From assembly GCF_001904725.1 (NCBI RefSeq), contig NZ_MRCE01000002.1, forward strand, positions 62,001 through 126,000: a stretch of 64,000 nucleotides of DNA. Direction: 5' to 3'. The number at the start of each line of letters is the position of its first letter. Positions within the stretch are counted from its first letter, which is position 1. Source of the stretch: Phormidium ambiguum IAM M-71 (GTDB lineage Bacteria; Cyanobacteriota; Cyanobacteriia; Cyanobacteriales; Aerosakkonemataceae). The notes below the pieces were generated by a model, which made no database searches, had not been told where the DNA came from, and saw only the letters and a program-made list of their open reading frames with translations. The position numbers and the translations under genes are program-made. This document shows, piece by piece, positions 27,581 through 37,243 of the stretch.

Positions 27581-27637
27581 TTAAATGTCCCAATTAACAA
27601 CAAACTTTTCCGATAAAACAACACCCTTAATTTAAAT

Positions 27638-28702
27638 TTATAACCATCGATTAACATTTTGCGTATAAATTTCTTTTAATATATCTTTTATACTGTAATT
27701 TAAATTCCATTCAGGATAGTGATTTTGGAATTTTTGAATATCACTAATCCACCAGATATGATCCCCGATTCGATTTGTTTCTTCATAAACCCAGTTTAGT
27801 TTTTTTTCAGTGATTGTCTCACAATATTGAATTGCTTCTAGCATTGAGCAATTACTCAAACGGCTGCCTCCAATGTTATAAACTTCAGCTATACGAGGAG
27901 CTTTATAGAAATGATAGAAAGCATTAACTAAATCGTAGCTATGAATATTATCTCGGACTTGCTTACCTTTGTAGCCATAAACTTTGTACATTGTACCTGT
28001 CATAGTGCATTTCATTAAGTAAGACAAAAATCCGTGCAATTCTGTTCCAGAATGGCTAGGTCCCGTGAGACAACCACCACGAAAAATTCCAGTTTTTATG
28101 CCAAAGTAACGACCATATTCTTGAACTAATAAATCTGCGGCTACTTTAGAAACTCCAAATAAAGAGTGTTTTGATTGATCGATACTCATGCTCTCATCAA
28201 TACCCTGGTAATAAGAGTGTGTCTGTTCAATTTCCCAGCGCAAATCTTGTTCGATCAAGGGTAAATAATTTGGTGTATCTCCATAAACTTTGTTAGTTGA
28301 GCAAAAAATAAATACTGCTTCTGGGCAAAACTTGCGGGTATTTTCTAACAAAACTAAAGTGCCGTTAGCATTTATTGTAAAATCAGTATGGGGATCGTTA
28401 GCTGCCCAATCATGGGAAGGTTGAGCAGCTGTATGAATAATCAAATTAATATCTTTCTGATATAATGTGAATACTTTGGTAATTGCTTCTCGATCGCGAA
28501 TGTCAATAGAATGATGTTTGTACTGATCTCCGTAAGTTGCTAATAAGCGATCGCGATTCCATTCTGTAGAACCGCCTTTTCCGAAAAAAGTTTCCCGCAT
28601 ATTGTTGTCGATACCGACTACAGTATAACCCTTTTCGCATAAAAAACTAACGGCTTCGGAGCCGATTAGCCCAGCCGAACCTGTTACAAGAATGGTTGTC
28701 AT
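27638..28702 (-). CDS. CDP-paratose 2-epimerase-like NAD-dependent epimerase
   Basis: 354 residues of extended SDR. The Rossmann motif GSAGLIGS is at the N-terminus. [15 protein letters not shown] and [14 protein letters not shown] are hallmarks of the CDP-paratose/tyvelose 2-epimerase (RfbE) group, with the YxxxK-like motif near [11 protein letters not shown]. This suggests a 3,6-dideoxyhexose, but no CDP-glucose dehydratase or reductase is nearby, so specificity is uncertain. The upstream leader (28703-28964) contains a hairpin. Confidence 0.88.
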   Translation of the reverse strand: MTTILVTGSAGLIGSEAVSFLCEKGYTVVGIDNNMRETFFGKGGSTEWNRDRLLATYGDQYKHHSIDIRDREAITKVFTLYQKDINLIIHTAAQPSHDWAANDPHTDFTINANGTLVLLENTRKFCPEAVFIFCSTNKVYGDTPNYLPLIEQDLRWEIEQTHSYYQGIDESMSIDQSKHSLFGVSKVAADLLVQEYGRYFGIKTGIFRGGCLTGPSHSGTELHGFLSYLMKCTMTGTMYKVYGYKGKQVRDNIHSYDLVNAFYHFYKAPRIAEVYNIGGSRLSNCSMLEAIQYCETITEKKLNWVYEETNRIGDHIWWISDIQKFQNHYPEWNLNYSIKDILKEIYTQNVNRWL

Positions 28703-28891
28703 AATTTGTGAGTTGTTTAATGTTTACTTAAAAAATCACAAACAAATTATACATCACAATACGCACATTTGCGTTAAGCCTTTAATTAGAAATTGCCAGT
28801 TTATAAATTCGACATCCCATTTTAGCTTTTGCCGTTATTTCCGGTTCATTTCCTTTTGGCTACAGAAGTATTTATTTTTTCGCTATTTTAG

Positions 28892-28930
28892 TAGGATGGG
28901 AAAATCAGCTTGAATTAACTTCCCATCCTA
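28892..28930 (-). terminator. Hairpin between two polysaccharide genes
   Basis: TAGGATGGGAA (28892-28902) and TTCCCATCCTA (28920-28930) form a perfect 11-bp stem with a 17-nt loop. It lies 34 bp after the stop of the leftward methyltransferase gene at 28965. There is no clear T-run, so it may be a pause or processing site rather than a full terminator. The remainder of 28703-28964 shows nothing else. Confidence 0.4.
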
Positions 28931-28964
28931 TTAAATCAAAGAGTGATCATAACCAAGCTTTTGA

Positions 28965-29840
28965 CTATTTATTACGCAAATTTTTTTTTATGATTGTATA
29001 GCCCTCTAAAAGGATTGGCGGCAAGAGCTTTTTAATGAAAATTCTCGCATTGCTGTCTATTTCCCTAATATATTCTTTACCAAGACTTAAACTTATTTCA
29101 TCCATTTGTTCTTGGATTAATTCTACATTTAGTTCTGCACTAACTGGCAAATCTTTGCTATAACAAATATGGCTACCCCGATCGTCAATCTTACTTTTCA
29201 CACTTTCTGGTATCCGCGCAATCTTGTATCCAAAGAATTCAAAAATATTTTTCCAAAATATTTCGGGCTGCTCATTAGGGTGAACGTAAATAGCAAGATC
29301 GGTTGCATAGGGATCTTCAAAAGAAAACCAAATTACCTGACTGTGTTTCACAATATTAGAGATCAATTGGCTGCTAAATGGAGGCTCGATATGCTCGGCT
29401 ACCTCTGTACAAACAACCATGTCAAAAGTTCTACCCAGATCGATCGGTAATCTCAAATCATGTCTGATTACTCTTTCCTCTGGTATTCCTCTAGCAATAG
29501 TCTTTTGATAGCCTGATAATGAACCTTCAACTGCAACAATATCCACACCTCTTTTCATAAACTCTTCCGTAAACCATCCTCCCCCACAGCCTAGTTCCAA
29601 AATCGAGCTTACTTCTCTATTAAGAAACTTCTTGCCGTATTCAAAAATATAGTCAACACAACGCTCAACCATATCTTTTGGAAGATGATCGTACTCAAAA
29701 TAGTCATCTTGATAAAAACCATCCAAATTAAAAATACTAAATGAATGTTCAAATTGAGGGTCGAACCACCAACTTTTATTACTGCCTAAATGTGCCTTGT
29801 ATACGCCATCCTGAAAAATTTCGACTTTTTTAGTTTTCAT
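28965..29840 (-). CDS. Class I SAM-dependent methyltransferase
   Basis: 291 residues. Motif I is ILELGCGGGWFTEEFMKRG (about residues 81-99), with an acidic post-I residue in VAVEGSLSG and motif II in TFDMVVCTEVAEHIEPPFS. The N-terminus (KAHLGSNKSWWFDPQFEHSF) is typical of glycan-locus methyltransferases that act on sugars. The A/T-rich 3' end is lysine-rich. It lies 61 bp downstream of the GT9 gene. Confidence 0.85.
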   Translation of the reverse strand: MKTKKVEIFQDGVYKAHLGSNKSWWFDPQFEHSFSIFNLDGFYQDDYFEYDHLPKDMVERCVDYIFEYGKKFLNREVSSILELGCGGGWFTEEFMKRGVDIVAVEGSLSGYQKTIARGIPEERVIRHDLRLPIDLGRTFDMVVCTEVAEHIEPPFSSQLISNIVKHSQVIWFSFEDPYATDLAIYVHPNEQPEIFWKNIFEFFGYKIARIPESVKSKIDDRGSHICYSKDLPVSAELNVELIQEQMDEISLSLGKEYIREIDSNARIFIKKLLPPILLEGYTIIKKNLRNK

Positions 29841-29901
29841 TGTTTATGTCCCTATAATGACCTAGCTTTATTTTCTTCACTATGGTAATGGTTTTACTGA
29901 T

Positions 29902-30996
29902 TTATAATTGTAACAATTTACAAATATTTCTTTTCACCTCATTCGGCTGATAAATTTCTTTTCGATCGCTTTCCTTACCAAATACATGAGATATTCCCTC
30001 ATAGCCCCACTGTATCGCGTGCTGTTTTGCTGAAACAAAATATTCTCCAAGCAAAACAACTGTGGGTATAGAGAAAGCCGCAGCAGCGTGCATTAACATA
30101 CTAGAGTTGCACACTACAAAATCCGCAGCGGCTACCAAGGCAAAGGTTTCTCTTAGTTTCAATTCTCCTGCCAAATTCTGTATTGATGGAGAAATTGCTG
30201 CTAACTGTTTACCCGCTTCACGATCTTGCTCGCCGCCAACAATGATAATCTCTACACTATCGATCGCAATCAGCATTTTCACCAATTCTATGTAATTTTC
30301 CAATGGCCAGCATTTTTGGGCAAAACCTCCTCCAGGGCTAATTACTATGCGTCTTGCGCCCTCAACTTTGGGTGTCCATCGACGTTCACCTTCTATCACC
30401 TCACTCTGACTTAAAAATATTTGCGGCTTGCATTCTGGCAATTCATTTACCCCTAAAAGCTCGGCAAAACGTACTGCCGAGCGACCAACCTGTTCATATT
30501 CATTAAATTTAACGTACTTTTGCACTGCTGTATGCCCACCAGCATATCCGCAGACTCCCAAACGATAAGGTATACCCGCCCGCATCATCAACAGCGAGCC
30601 AAAATAGCTTCCTAAAACATCAATACCCACATCAAAACGGCGGTTGGTCAATTCTTGACTCTCAGATGAAACAGCAATATATTTGAGCGCATTCCATAAG
30701 CTTTGATTGGGGATAAACTTATTATGCCAAGGTGCATTAATCGGTAGAATTTCTGAAATATAAGGATTAAGCTTAAGAATTTCAACATTCCACTGGCCTA
30801 CTCCAGCTACAATATGAGCATGAGGAAATCGCTTTCTTAATGCTTCAAAAAGTGGTGTTATTATCAACAAATCACCAATATCATTATTCCGTAAAACAAA
30901 AATTGATTTTGGCTCTTGCAACTCAGAGATAGGTTTAGTCGTCATCCAACTGGCTAAACCTATAACTCGATCGAATAGAATTCTTTTCCACGACAT
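29902..30996 (-). CDS. Glycosyltransferase family 9, heptosyltransferase-like
   Basis: 364 residues with the GT9 GT-B layout. The N-domain holds RNNDIGDLLIITPLFEALRK, the family's R-x-D-x-GD motif. The C-domain has VISPGGGFAQKCWPLENYI and CNSSMLMHAAAAFSIPTVVL, the ADP-heptose binding region. GT9 enzymes add heptose or related sugars to lipid-linked cores. No heptose synthesis gene is seen here, so the donor sugar is open. It ends 20 bp downstream of a GT8-like gene in the same direction. Confidence 0.92.
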   Translation of the reverse strand: MSWKRILFDRVIGLASWMTTKPISELQEPKSIFVLRNNDIGDLLIITPLFEALRKRFPHAHIVAGVGQWNVEILKLNPYISEILPINAPWHNKFIPNQSLWNALKYIAVSSESQELTNRRFDVGIDVLGSYFGSLLMMRAGIPYRLGVCGYAGGHTAVQKYVKFNEYEQVGRSAVRFAELLGVNELPECKPQIFLSQSEVIEGERRWTPKVEGARRIVISPGGGFAQKCWPLENYIELVKMLIAIDSVEIIIVGGEQDREAGKQLAAISPSIQNLAGELKLRETFALVAAADFVVCNSSMLMHAAAAFSIPTVVLLGEYFVSAKQHAIQWGYEGISHVFGKESDRKEIYQPNEVKRNICKLLQL

Positions 30997-31015
30997 AGAA
31001 AAATTTTTCTAAAAA

Positions 31016-32050
31016 TTATCTTAATTCAGTCAGACCATAAGCTCTGCGCCATGACCAATTCTTATAAGCTGTAAAAGAATGACGTTCAGCCCAAGCGGAA
31101 ATCGGAATTGGTCTATCCTCCGAGCAAGTATAATATGCCCAAGCTCTCTCATAGGGTAGTCGTTTTCGATACAAAGCTCCCACACCCGAAGTTTTAATGA
31201 AGTTGAGCAACCTTGCTTTTAATGATTTTGCTGATTTTGGTTGTAGCCAAGGGCGAGGTAATGAAGCACCATGAATAATATATTTGATGTGGTCAGCTGT
31301 TGGTAAATTTTTTTGGTTTGTATAAGGAAATGGTCGATCTTGCAAAATATCGCTATTAGAGAATTCTATATTTTTGGGAGAAATAGAAACTATACTTTTT
31401 CCTTTACCCAATTGTTTACGAATCAATAAATTAAGCATATCCTGATCTATGAAATGAAAATAAGGATGCCCAAAAACACGGTTAATCCCCTGAAAATAAA
31501 TCCGTGATAATTCACACCATTCATGGATAAAAGCTTCATCTCGCGGCAGTGAAAATCCTAAAAAACCTCCATTTACATACAAATAATTTGGCAACTCTTC
31601 AAAAGATATTCCTATAGTTTTGCATTGATGATAAACCCATACATCGTAGGGATCGTACTTAGGATGTGGGTCTATACTTACCAATAAACTTGTTTCAATT
31701 GGTTCCAATATATGGCTACATGGCCGTTCGATAATAATATCAGCATCTAGATGTAAATAATTGCCTGGAGGTAATGACAATAAACCCTTTAACCTACCTA
31801 TATTTAAATGATATATACCATCAAAAGGTTGATAATTAATAACTGACATTTGTGGATGTTGGCAAACTAAATTAGCATCTACATCTTGACTTAGCAAGAG
31901 TTTAAGTCTGCCTTTAAATCCGTTCATTACAGCGCTATTAAATAAAGCATAGACTCCAGGTAAATAATTAAAATCGCTTGCCGTAATTAAGGTAAGATTA
32001 TCTCCCCAACTATTTGAATCAATATCATAATTTTTGGCAAAATTTCCCAT
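31016..32050 (-). CDS. GT8-like glycosyltransferase
   Basis: 344 residues with a GT-A nucleotide-diphospho-sugar transferase fold. The metal-binding DxD is D102-A-D104 in NYLHLDADIIIERPC. The downstream NYLYVNGGFLGFSLPRDEA matches the N-G-G-hh-hh region of GT8-type enzymes. The C-terminal 60 residues are basic and aromatic (YRKRLPYERAWAYYTCSEDR). It is assigned on fold rather than close family. It lies 19 bp downstream of the GT2 gene in the operon. Confidence 0.75.
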   Translation of the reverse strand: MGNFAKNYDIDSNSWGDNLTLITASDFNYLPGVYALFNSAVMNGFKGRLKLLLSQDVDANLVCQHPQMSVINYQPFDGIYHLNIGRLKGLLSLPPGNYLHLDADIIIERPCSHILEPIETSLLVSIDPHPKYDPYDVWVYHQCKTIGISFEELPNYLYVNGGFLGFSLPRDEAFIHEWCELSRIYFQGINRVFGHPYFHFIDQDMLNLLIRKQLGKGKSIVSISPKNIEFSNSDILQDRPFPYTNQKNLPTADHIKYIIHGASLPRPWLQPKSAKSLKARLLNFIKTSGVGALYRKRLPYERAWAYYTCSEDRPIPISAWAERHSFTAYKNWSWRRAYGLTELR

Positions 32051-32069
32051 ATTTAACAGTTCTTTTTAC

Positions 32070-32978
32070 TTAATTGCTTATTTTGTTTAAATTATTTACG
32101 CTGTACTTTTCTCTGGCTAAAAAAGCTCGCCTCACCGCTCGCAATACATTCTCTAATCCTAGACGACATTTTACTTGATACCAAATATATGATTCTTGAA
32201 AAATTAGGCGACGTAACAAATAGAAAAAAGCCCAATTCATATTTTTAACTGAAGGTTCTATCCATAAAGCATTAACAAATTGAGTATATGTAGTGGCTTC
32301 TAATAGCATTCTCAGATTATTGCGATCGGATAACCTATTTTCAGCTTCACCATGATGCCAGATAAATGTTGCATCTGAAAATGAAATTCTCCATCCTTGT
32401 TTGACGAGAAACTTTCCCCAAAGATACCACATACCCCCGAAAGCGTAACTTTCGTCATAGCGTAAGCCTTGGTCGAAAATTTGTCGAGGATAGACTGAAG
32501 CACCATCAGCAATGGCAGCACAATTTGATGGATCTTTTGGTGTAGAACCTCCTCCACTTCGATGCAACTCTCCTGGACAAGCTAAGGTTGTATTAGGGTT
32601 ATTAGGATTCTTTTCTGAAAAAATCCAAACTCTTCTTGGGTCAGTTGCGACAACTTCTAAAATCTTTTCTACATAATCTATAGGATGAGTGTGATCGTCA
32701 TCCCCTGACAAAATATGAGTTCCTTTACAAGTCAAGCTAGCATGATTACGATTTGCGTATAATCCTCGGCGCGGTCCTTTAGTATAAATACAATTAAATT
32801 GTTTAGTTAATTGTTCAATTTGTGGTGCATAAGCATCATCAGAATCATCAGAAACTACTATTTCAAATGGGGATACTGTTTGATTGCGCCAACTTTTTAA
32901 ACACCGTTCTAAACTCTCTGGTCGATTGCGCGTTACTAACGCTACACTTAAGCGAATTTCTGGAGAATTTATCGACAT
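32070..32978 (-). CDS. Glycosyltransferase family 2
   Basis: 302 residues. It begins with the GT2 strand LSVALVTRNRPESLERCLKS, then the first acidic motif VVSDDSDD and the metal-binding DDD (93-95) in ILSGDDDHTHP. The later GMWYLWGKFLVKQGW and HHGEAENR region carries the catalytic base area (ED-like). It overlaps the start region of the GT4 gene upstream (32969-34123) by 10 bp, suggesting coupled translation. Confidence 0.9.
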   Translation of the reverse strand: MSINSPEIRLSVALVTRNRPESLERCLKSWRNQTVSPFEIVVSDDSDDAYAPQIEQLTKQFNCIYTKGPRRGLYANRNHASLTCKGTHILSGDDDHTHPIDYVEKILEVVATDPRRVWIFSEKNPNNPNTTLACPGELHRSGGGSTPKDPSNCAAIADGASVYPRQIFDQGLRYDESYAFGGMWYLWGKFLVKQGWRISFSDATFIWHHGEAENRLSDRNNLRMLLEATTYTQFVNALWIEPSVKNMNWAFFYLLRRLIFQESYIWYQVKCRLGLENVLRAVRRAFLAREKYSVNNLNKISN

Positions 32979-34123
32979 AAACTATTAATAAAAATTTCTG
33001 CTATTTGTTGACAATTGGAAACAGCATCATATTTTTCTTGAGCAATTTTCTTGCCTGCTTGACCCATAGATAATCTTAATTCAGGATTTTCTACTAATTT
33101 AAAAATAGCTTGTTTTAATGCAGTGCGATCGCCTGGTTTAACCGTTAATCCGTTTACACCATTTTGTACTAACTCTGGAACTCCCATGACGGTAGTGCCT
33201 ATACTGGGTAATCCTGCACCCATCGCTTCTATAAATACCATTGGGTAGCAATCTTCATGAGTAGGCATCACGAATATATCTGCTTTTTGGTACAATTCCA
33301 AAATTGTTGCTGACAAGGGCTGGACACCTCGATGAACTCGCAAATTTGGTAACACTGGTAAATTTAAGTCCGAGTTGGTCACAATGTCAAGTTCACAAAT
33401 ATCGGCACAACTTTCCAAAAACACATTTAATACATCTTCACCGCCTTTACGGGGAAAATCATTTCCCACAAATAATAATCTTGGTAAGTTTTGTTGAGTT
33501 GTTTCTCTTGGAGATATTTTGATAAAAAATTCTAAAGGTGCTGGCGGAGGAATAGCTGTGACTTTATTGGGGGAAATTCCATAATCTTTAATTACTGAGT
33601 TTCTCGCTCTTTCTGACCAAGTGATAATATGAGCAGCATGGGCAAAGCATTGTTTTTCAAAAGCTATGATTGGTTGGTAAGTGATACTAGCTGGATAGGG
33701 ATGTTCTTTGGCGAGTAAAGCGTGGGTGTAGTCAATGGAAACTACGGTGGGGTATTTCTTAAATAATGGTACTGCTAAATAAGCGATCGCTTGTGTGTGA
33801 ATATGAAGAACGTCTGGTTGGTAATTTTTTAAAGATTTTTCTAAACAACGACGAGCAAAAAAAGAATTTGCCCATTCGGTGCGAAATCTGTGAAAATCGT
33901 AATCAGCTTTATCTGCTCCGGGAAGTTGCTGTCTGAGGAAAAAATATATAATTCTTCCTAGTAAATCAGTTTTAAAATAATCTGTTAAATGTAATGAATG
34001 AAACTCAATTTCAGGGATACTTTCGCTAAAAGTTTTCTCTAATATATTTTGATAGGTAGTGTGTCCCATAATATAATGATTGAGACTCATTACTTTGATT
34101 GTTTGTTTAACTTCCTGCGGCAT
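32969..34123 (-). CDS. Glycosyltransferase family 4
   Basis: 384 residues, GT4. The N-domain has a long helical acceptor region (DKADYDFHRFRTEW) and HIHTQAIAYLAVPLF. The C-domain has LLFVGNDFPRKGGEDVLNVF and the donor motif PTHEDCYPMVFIEAMGAGLP, where the second glutamate of E-x7-E is present. The open frame overlaps the end of the cyclase gene by 17 bp; the second in-frame ATG (MSLNHYIM, 12 codons in) would remove the overlap. It links the polysaccharide block directly to the CHASE2 cyclase. Confidence 0.9.
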   Translation of the reverse strand: MPQEVKQTIKVMSLNHYIMGHTTYQNILEKTFSESIPEIEFHSLHLTDYFKTDLLGRIIYFFLRQQLPGADKADYDFHRFRTEWANSFFARRCLEKSLKNYQPDVLHIHTQAIAYLAVPLFKKYPTVVSIDYTHALLAKEHPYPASITYQPIIAFEKQCFAHAAHIITWSERARNSVIKDYGISPNKVTAIPPPAPLEFFIKISPRETTQQNLPRLLFVGNDFPRKGGEDVLNVFLESCADICELDIVTNSDLNLPVLPNLRVHRGVQPLSATILELYQKADIFVMPTHEDCYPMVFIEAMGAGLPSIGTTVMGVPELVQNGVNGLTVKPGDRTALKQAIFKLVENPELRLSMGQAGKKIAQEKYDAVSNCQQIAEIFINSLCR

Positions 34124-36347
34124 TTTGACTATATATTTCTTCCAATAAAGCAGTTACATCGGCGGGAATTCTAGTGAATCGAACGTGAAAATTTAAGTCT
34201 CCACTAGGACTTTTCTTTAAAACTTTAGCATAAATATCTCCACTAACTGTTAATTCTGGCTCTTTGTTGATTAAATTAATTTTAATATTCTTAAAAGTCT
34301 CTAATTTTGATTCAGTCCTAATTTCCGCACTGTTTTCGGATAATTTGATTAAACTTCCGTAATAGACAGTACCATCAATACGTTTATCATCCATCAATGT
34401 ATATTGGATAGGTAACTCTATTTTGAGAGCAACTAAAATGCTTTCTTCTTTGGATATGTAAAGGTTGTGTTTACCCCCTATTCCTCCTACCTCATAAATA
34501 TTAATTAAATCATTAGAACCTTTTGGTTGTACCTGAATTTCTCCATCTATTTGTACAAGCGATTTGACTTCTTGTAAAGTAGATTCAGAAATTAAAATTT
34601 GCCCACCTACTGTATAAGATTCAATCCGAGCGGCTAAGTTTACATGATGTCCAACTACACCATACTTGGCGCGTTTTGTGGAACCAATATTTCCTACTAC
34701 TACTTCACCTGTGCTAATACCAATACCCATTTCGATGTTGGGTAAACCTAAGCGTTCATTTTTTCGATTTACGCTGTCCATAGCTAACTGCATACCTAAA
34801 GCACAAGCGATCGCTCTTTCTGCATCATCTTCTCTTTGAGTTGGTGCACCAAACAGCACCAAAATTGCATCCCCAATAAACTCATCGATCGTTCCCTGAT
34901 ATTTCATTATGACATCAGCCATTTCCCCCAAATAAATGTTTAACATGGAAACAACTGTTTCAGGCGCTAACTCTTCGGAAACTGAGGAAAAACCCCGTAA
35001 ATCTGACATTAAAATTGTTACTTTCCGTCGTTCTCCCCCCAATTGAAATCCATCTGGTGATTCCAATAAATTAGCTACTACATCATCCGTCAAATAAAGA
35101 CTAAAAGTTTTACGAATTTCTCCCGCAGTACGAGCAATATAACTAATAATTACGCTAGCCGATCCGATAAAAGCAATTACTGGCGGTATTACCGGAATCC
35201 ACCAACCTGCTAAAAACCCTAAATAACTTATTAAGAAAAATCCACCGATGATTAACAATATACTAGCTGTTCTTTTAACAGAAAATTTGCCTACTCCTCC
35301 CCGATATCGCCATTGCCAAGTTAAAACTGCACCTATAGTAGCACCACCTAATATCCACAACCATTCTATCCATTCTGGTAAAGTTTTAATTAAAGGACGA
35401 TTATCCAAAGCCGCACTTAAGATCATACTGGTTAAATGAGCATGAATTTCTACCCCAGAAGTTCTTTCAGGAATCCCCATAAAACTGCTACTGTAAGGGG
35501 TATATAATAAGTCATTTAAGCTTTCTGCTGTGGAGCCGATTAACACAATGCGATCGCGCATTAGATCGCTAGGAATCCGATTTTTTAGTACATCTGAGAG
35601 CGAAACAATTTTAAAATTATTTCTTCCCCCACGAAAGTTTAATATTACCTGATATCCAGCCGCATCAGTACGAACATAACCACCATCATTCGCTTCAAAA
35701 GGAACAAATACAGCTTTTCCTAACTGTAAATAATCAGGATTAATTTTAGCTGGCTCAGGAGCTATACCTTCTTTTTGCAAATATAATAAAGCTAACTTTA
35801 AGCCAAAGCTTTCTATTGTATGTAAATATAAGAACTGTCGGCGAATTTTTCCATCAGTATCTAAAGGCAAATCGTTAGCACTTATTTGTCCTTTTTCTTT
35901 TAAAACAGGCGGGGGATTTATTGCAGGGCCACTAGCACCACCTACAACTTTTTTAATACCAATTAAATTTGGTGTAGTCCGATATAACTGTAATAATTTT
36001 TGATGCTCAGCTTCACTTCCTACAGGTAAATCCCGATAAATATCTAAACCTATGGCTCTAGGTTTTTGTTGTTTAATTTTTTGCAACAATTCAACCAAAA
36101 GTTTATCTTTAATTGGCCATTGTTTTAATTCTTGTAAGTCTGTTTCGCTAATTCCCACAATTACAATTCTGGAATCTCTAGTTTCTCGCGGACGCAAGTG
36201 AAACATTTGGTCGTATGCTGACCATTCCAAAAATTGAAACAATCCTAAAAAACGTAAAGCAATTACTAATACAGTGACGCTTGGTGCTGTAATTAAGACT
36301 CCACGCCATTCCCAAATAAATTGTTTCAGCTTTAGCTTAGAGAGCAT
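34107..36347 (-). CDS. CHASE2 sensor nucleotide cyclase with PilZ-like tail
   Basis: 746 residues. TM1 (about 16-38), an extracytoplasmic CHASE2 domain (40-315), three TM helices (326-405), a class III cyclase domain (about 438-590) and a C-terminal beta domain (635-735) reminiscent of PilZ but lacking the RxxxR/DxSxxG motif. Metal-binding aspartates are D449 (SDLRGF) and D493 (FIGD). The base-selecting positions are E489 (in IDEFIGD, K in adenylate cyclases) and H567 (in VVGHHVNLAAR, D in adenylate cyclases). N570 and R574 are kept. The product (cAMP or cGMP) therefore cannot be assumed. It sits upstream of, and overlaps, GT genes. Confidence 0.9.
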   Translation of the reverse strand: MLSKLKLKQFIWEWRGVLITAPSVTVLVIALRFLGLFQFLEWSAYDQMFHLRPRETRDSRIVIVGISETDLQELKQWPIKDKLLVELLQKIKQQKPRAIGLDIYRDLPVGSEAEHQKLLQLYRTTPNLIGIKKVVGGASGPAINPPPVLKEKGQISANDLPLDTDGKIRRQFLYLHTIESFGLKLALLYLQKEGIAPEPAKINPDYLQLGKAVFVPFEANDGGYVRTDAAGYQVILNFRGGRNNFKIVSLSDVLKNRIPSDLMRDRIVLIGSTAESLNDLLYTPYSSSFMGIPERTSGVEIHAHLTSMILSAALDNRPLIKTLPEWIEWLWILGGATIGAVLTWQWRYRGGVGKFSVKRTASILLIIGGFFLISYLGFLAGWWIPVIPPVIAFIGSASVIISYIARTAGEIRKTFSLYLTDDVVANLLESPDGFQLGGERRKVTILMSDLRGFSSVSEELAPETVVSMLNIYLGEMADVIMKYQGTIDEFIGDAILVLFGAPTQREDDAERAIACALGMQLAMDSVNRKNERLGLPNIEMGIGISTGEVVVGNIGSTKRAKYGVVGHHVNLAARIESYTVGGQILISESTLQEVKSLVQIDGEIQVQPKGSNDLINIYEVGGIGGKHNLYISKEESILVALKIELPIQYTLMDDKRIDGTVYYGSLIKLSENSAEIRTESKLETFKNIKINLINKEPELTVSGDIYAKVLKKSPSGDLNFHVRFTRIPADVTALLEEIYSQNAAGS

Positions 36348-36378
36348 ACTAAATATACCAATTGGTAATTACCAAAAC

Positions 36379-37176
36379 CTAGTTATGTTCGGAAGTACAG
36401 CAATTAAGCATTGGCTTTTCTACTATTACATTTAATCCGGCAGAATCTAGGAGTTTTTTCCACTGATTTTTTAAGTTACTGTCATCAGGTTTCTCGCGCA
36501 GCAACTCAACTAAAGTTGTTAAACTGTCATGCCAAATACCTGCTGCTGCATACAAAGCTGGACGATCGCTCGGTACCGCATTTTCTAACTGATTCACCAA
36601 ATTAGGGTTTAATTCCGTTCGCTCCACCCATCCGTCTACGATAACATTTCCACTTTTTTCTGGCAGTTCTTCATTTGGGTTAGGTGGACACTGCATTGTC
36701 AAAAACCAATGATACATTTTGCCCATTTCTAAAGGCGTAGGCAATTCAGTTTTTGGTAAAGTAAAACTGACAATGCCTGAATTTTCAGGAACCGCCAGAG
36801 TTTTTTGGTAAATTACTTGACCATTTTTACTATCTAGGAGTTTAAATTCCAAGGCTTCGGCGCTAGATTTGGGAACATACCAAAAGAATGTGGGATACCC
36901 TGTTGCGGTTAATCCTAAGTTATTTGGTGGCATTAAGGACGTGAGAACTCCTTCACTTTCGATACAGCCTCCCCGCGAAGCGCCTCCTGCTGTGGAAGAA
37001 GGTGCGCTTCTGTCTGGTGGTTGGTAAGTCTGACTAACTTCCCAGGTTAAATTTTTGACCTTGGTTACTTGTTGATTTTGTCCGTTAACTTGTGTTACTA
37101 AGTTGAGAGCGATCGCTAATCCTAAACCAAGACTCACTAGTAAAGTATTCCCAGTGAGATAATTCTTCATACTCAT
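36379..37176 (-). CDS. DUF928 secreted protein
   Basis: 265 residues. An N-terminal signal peptide (about residues 1-32, LVSLGLGLAIALNLVTQVNG) indicates export. The DUF928 core includes a glycine/arginine-rich entry (TAGGASRGGC), YPTFFWYVPKSSAEALEF, and MYHWFLTMQCPPNPNEE, followed by a helical tail. The family is largely cyanobacterial and of unknown function, and is often found next to CHASE2 genes, as here (31 bp upstream of the CHASE2 cyclase, same strand). A periplasmic role in the cyclase's sensing would be inference. Confidence 0.85.
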   Translation of the reverse strand: MSMKNYLTGNTLLVSLGLGLAIALNLVTQVNGQNQQVTKVKNLTWEVSQTYQPPDRSAPSSTAGGASRGGCIESEGVLTSLMPPNNLGLTATGYPTFFWYVPKSSAEALEFKLLDSKNGQVIYQKTLAVPENSGIVSFTLPKTELPTPLEMGKMYHWFLTMQCPPNPNEELPEKSGNVIVDGWVERTELNPNLVNQLENAVPSDRPALYAAAGIWHDSLTTLVELLREKPDDSNLKNQWKKLLDSAGLNVIVEKPMLNCCTSEHN

Positions 37177-37243
37177 CCTCAGATTCTGCTCAATGATAAT
37201 GACTTTAATCTATAGACTCTAGTTTGGCTTAAATTGCTCCTGA

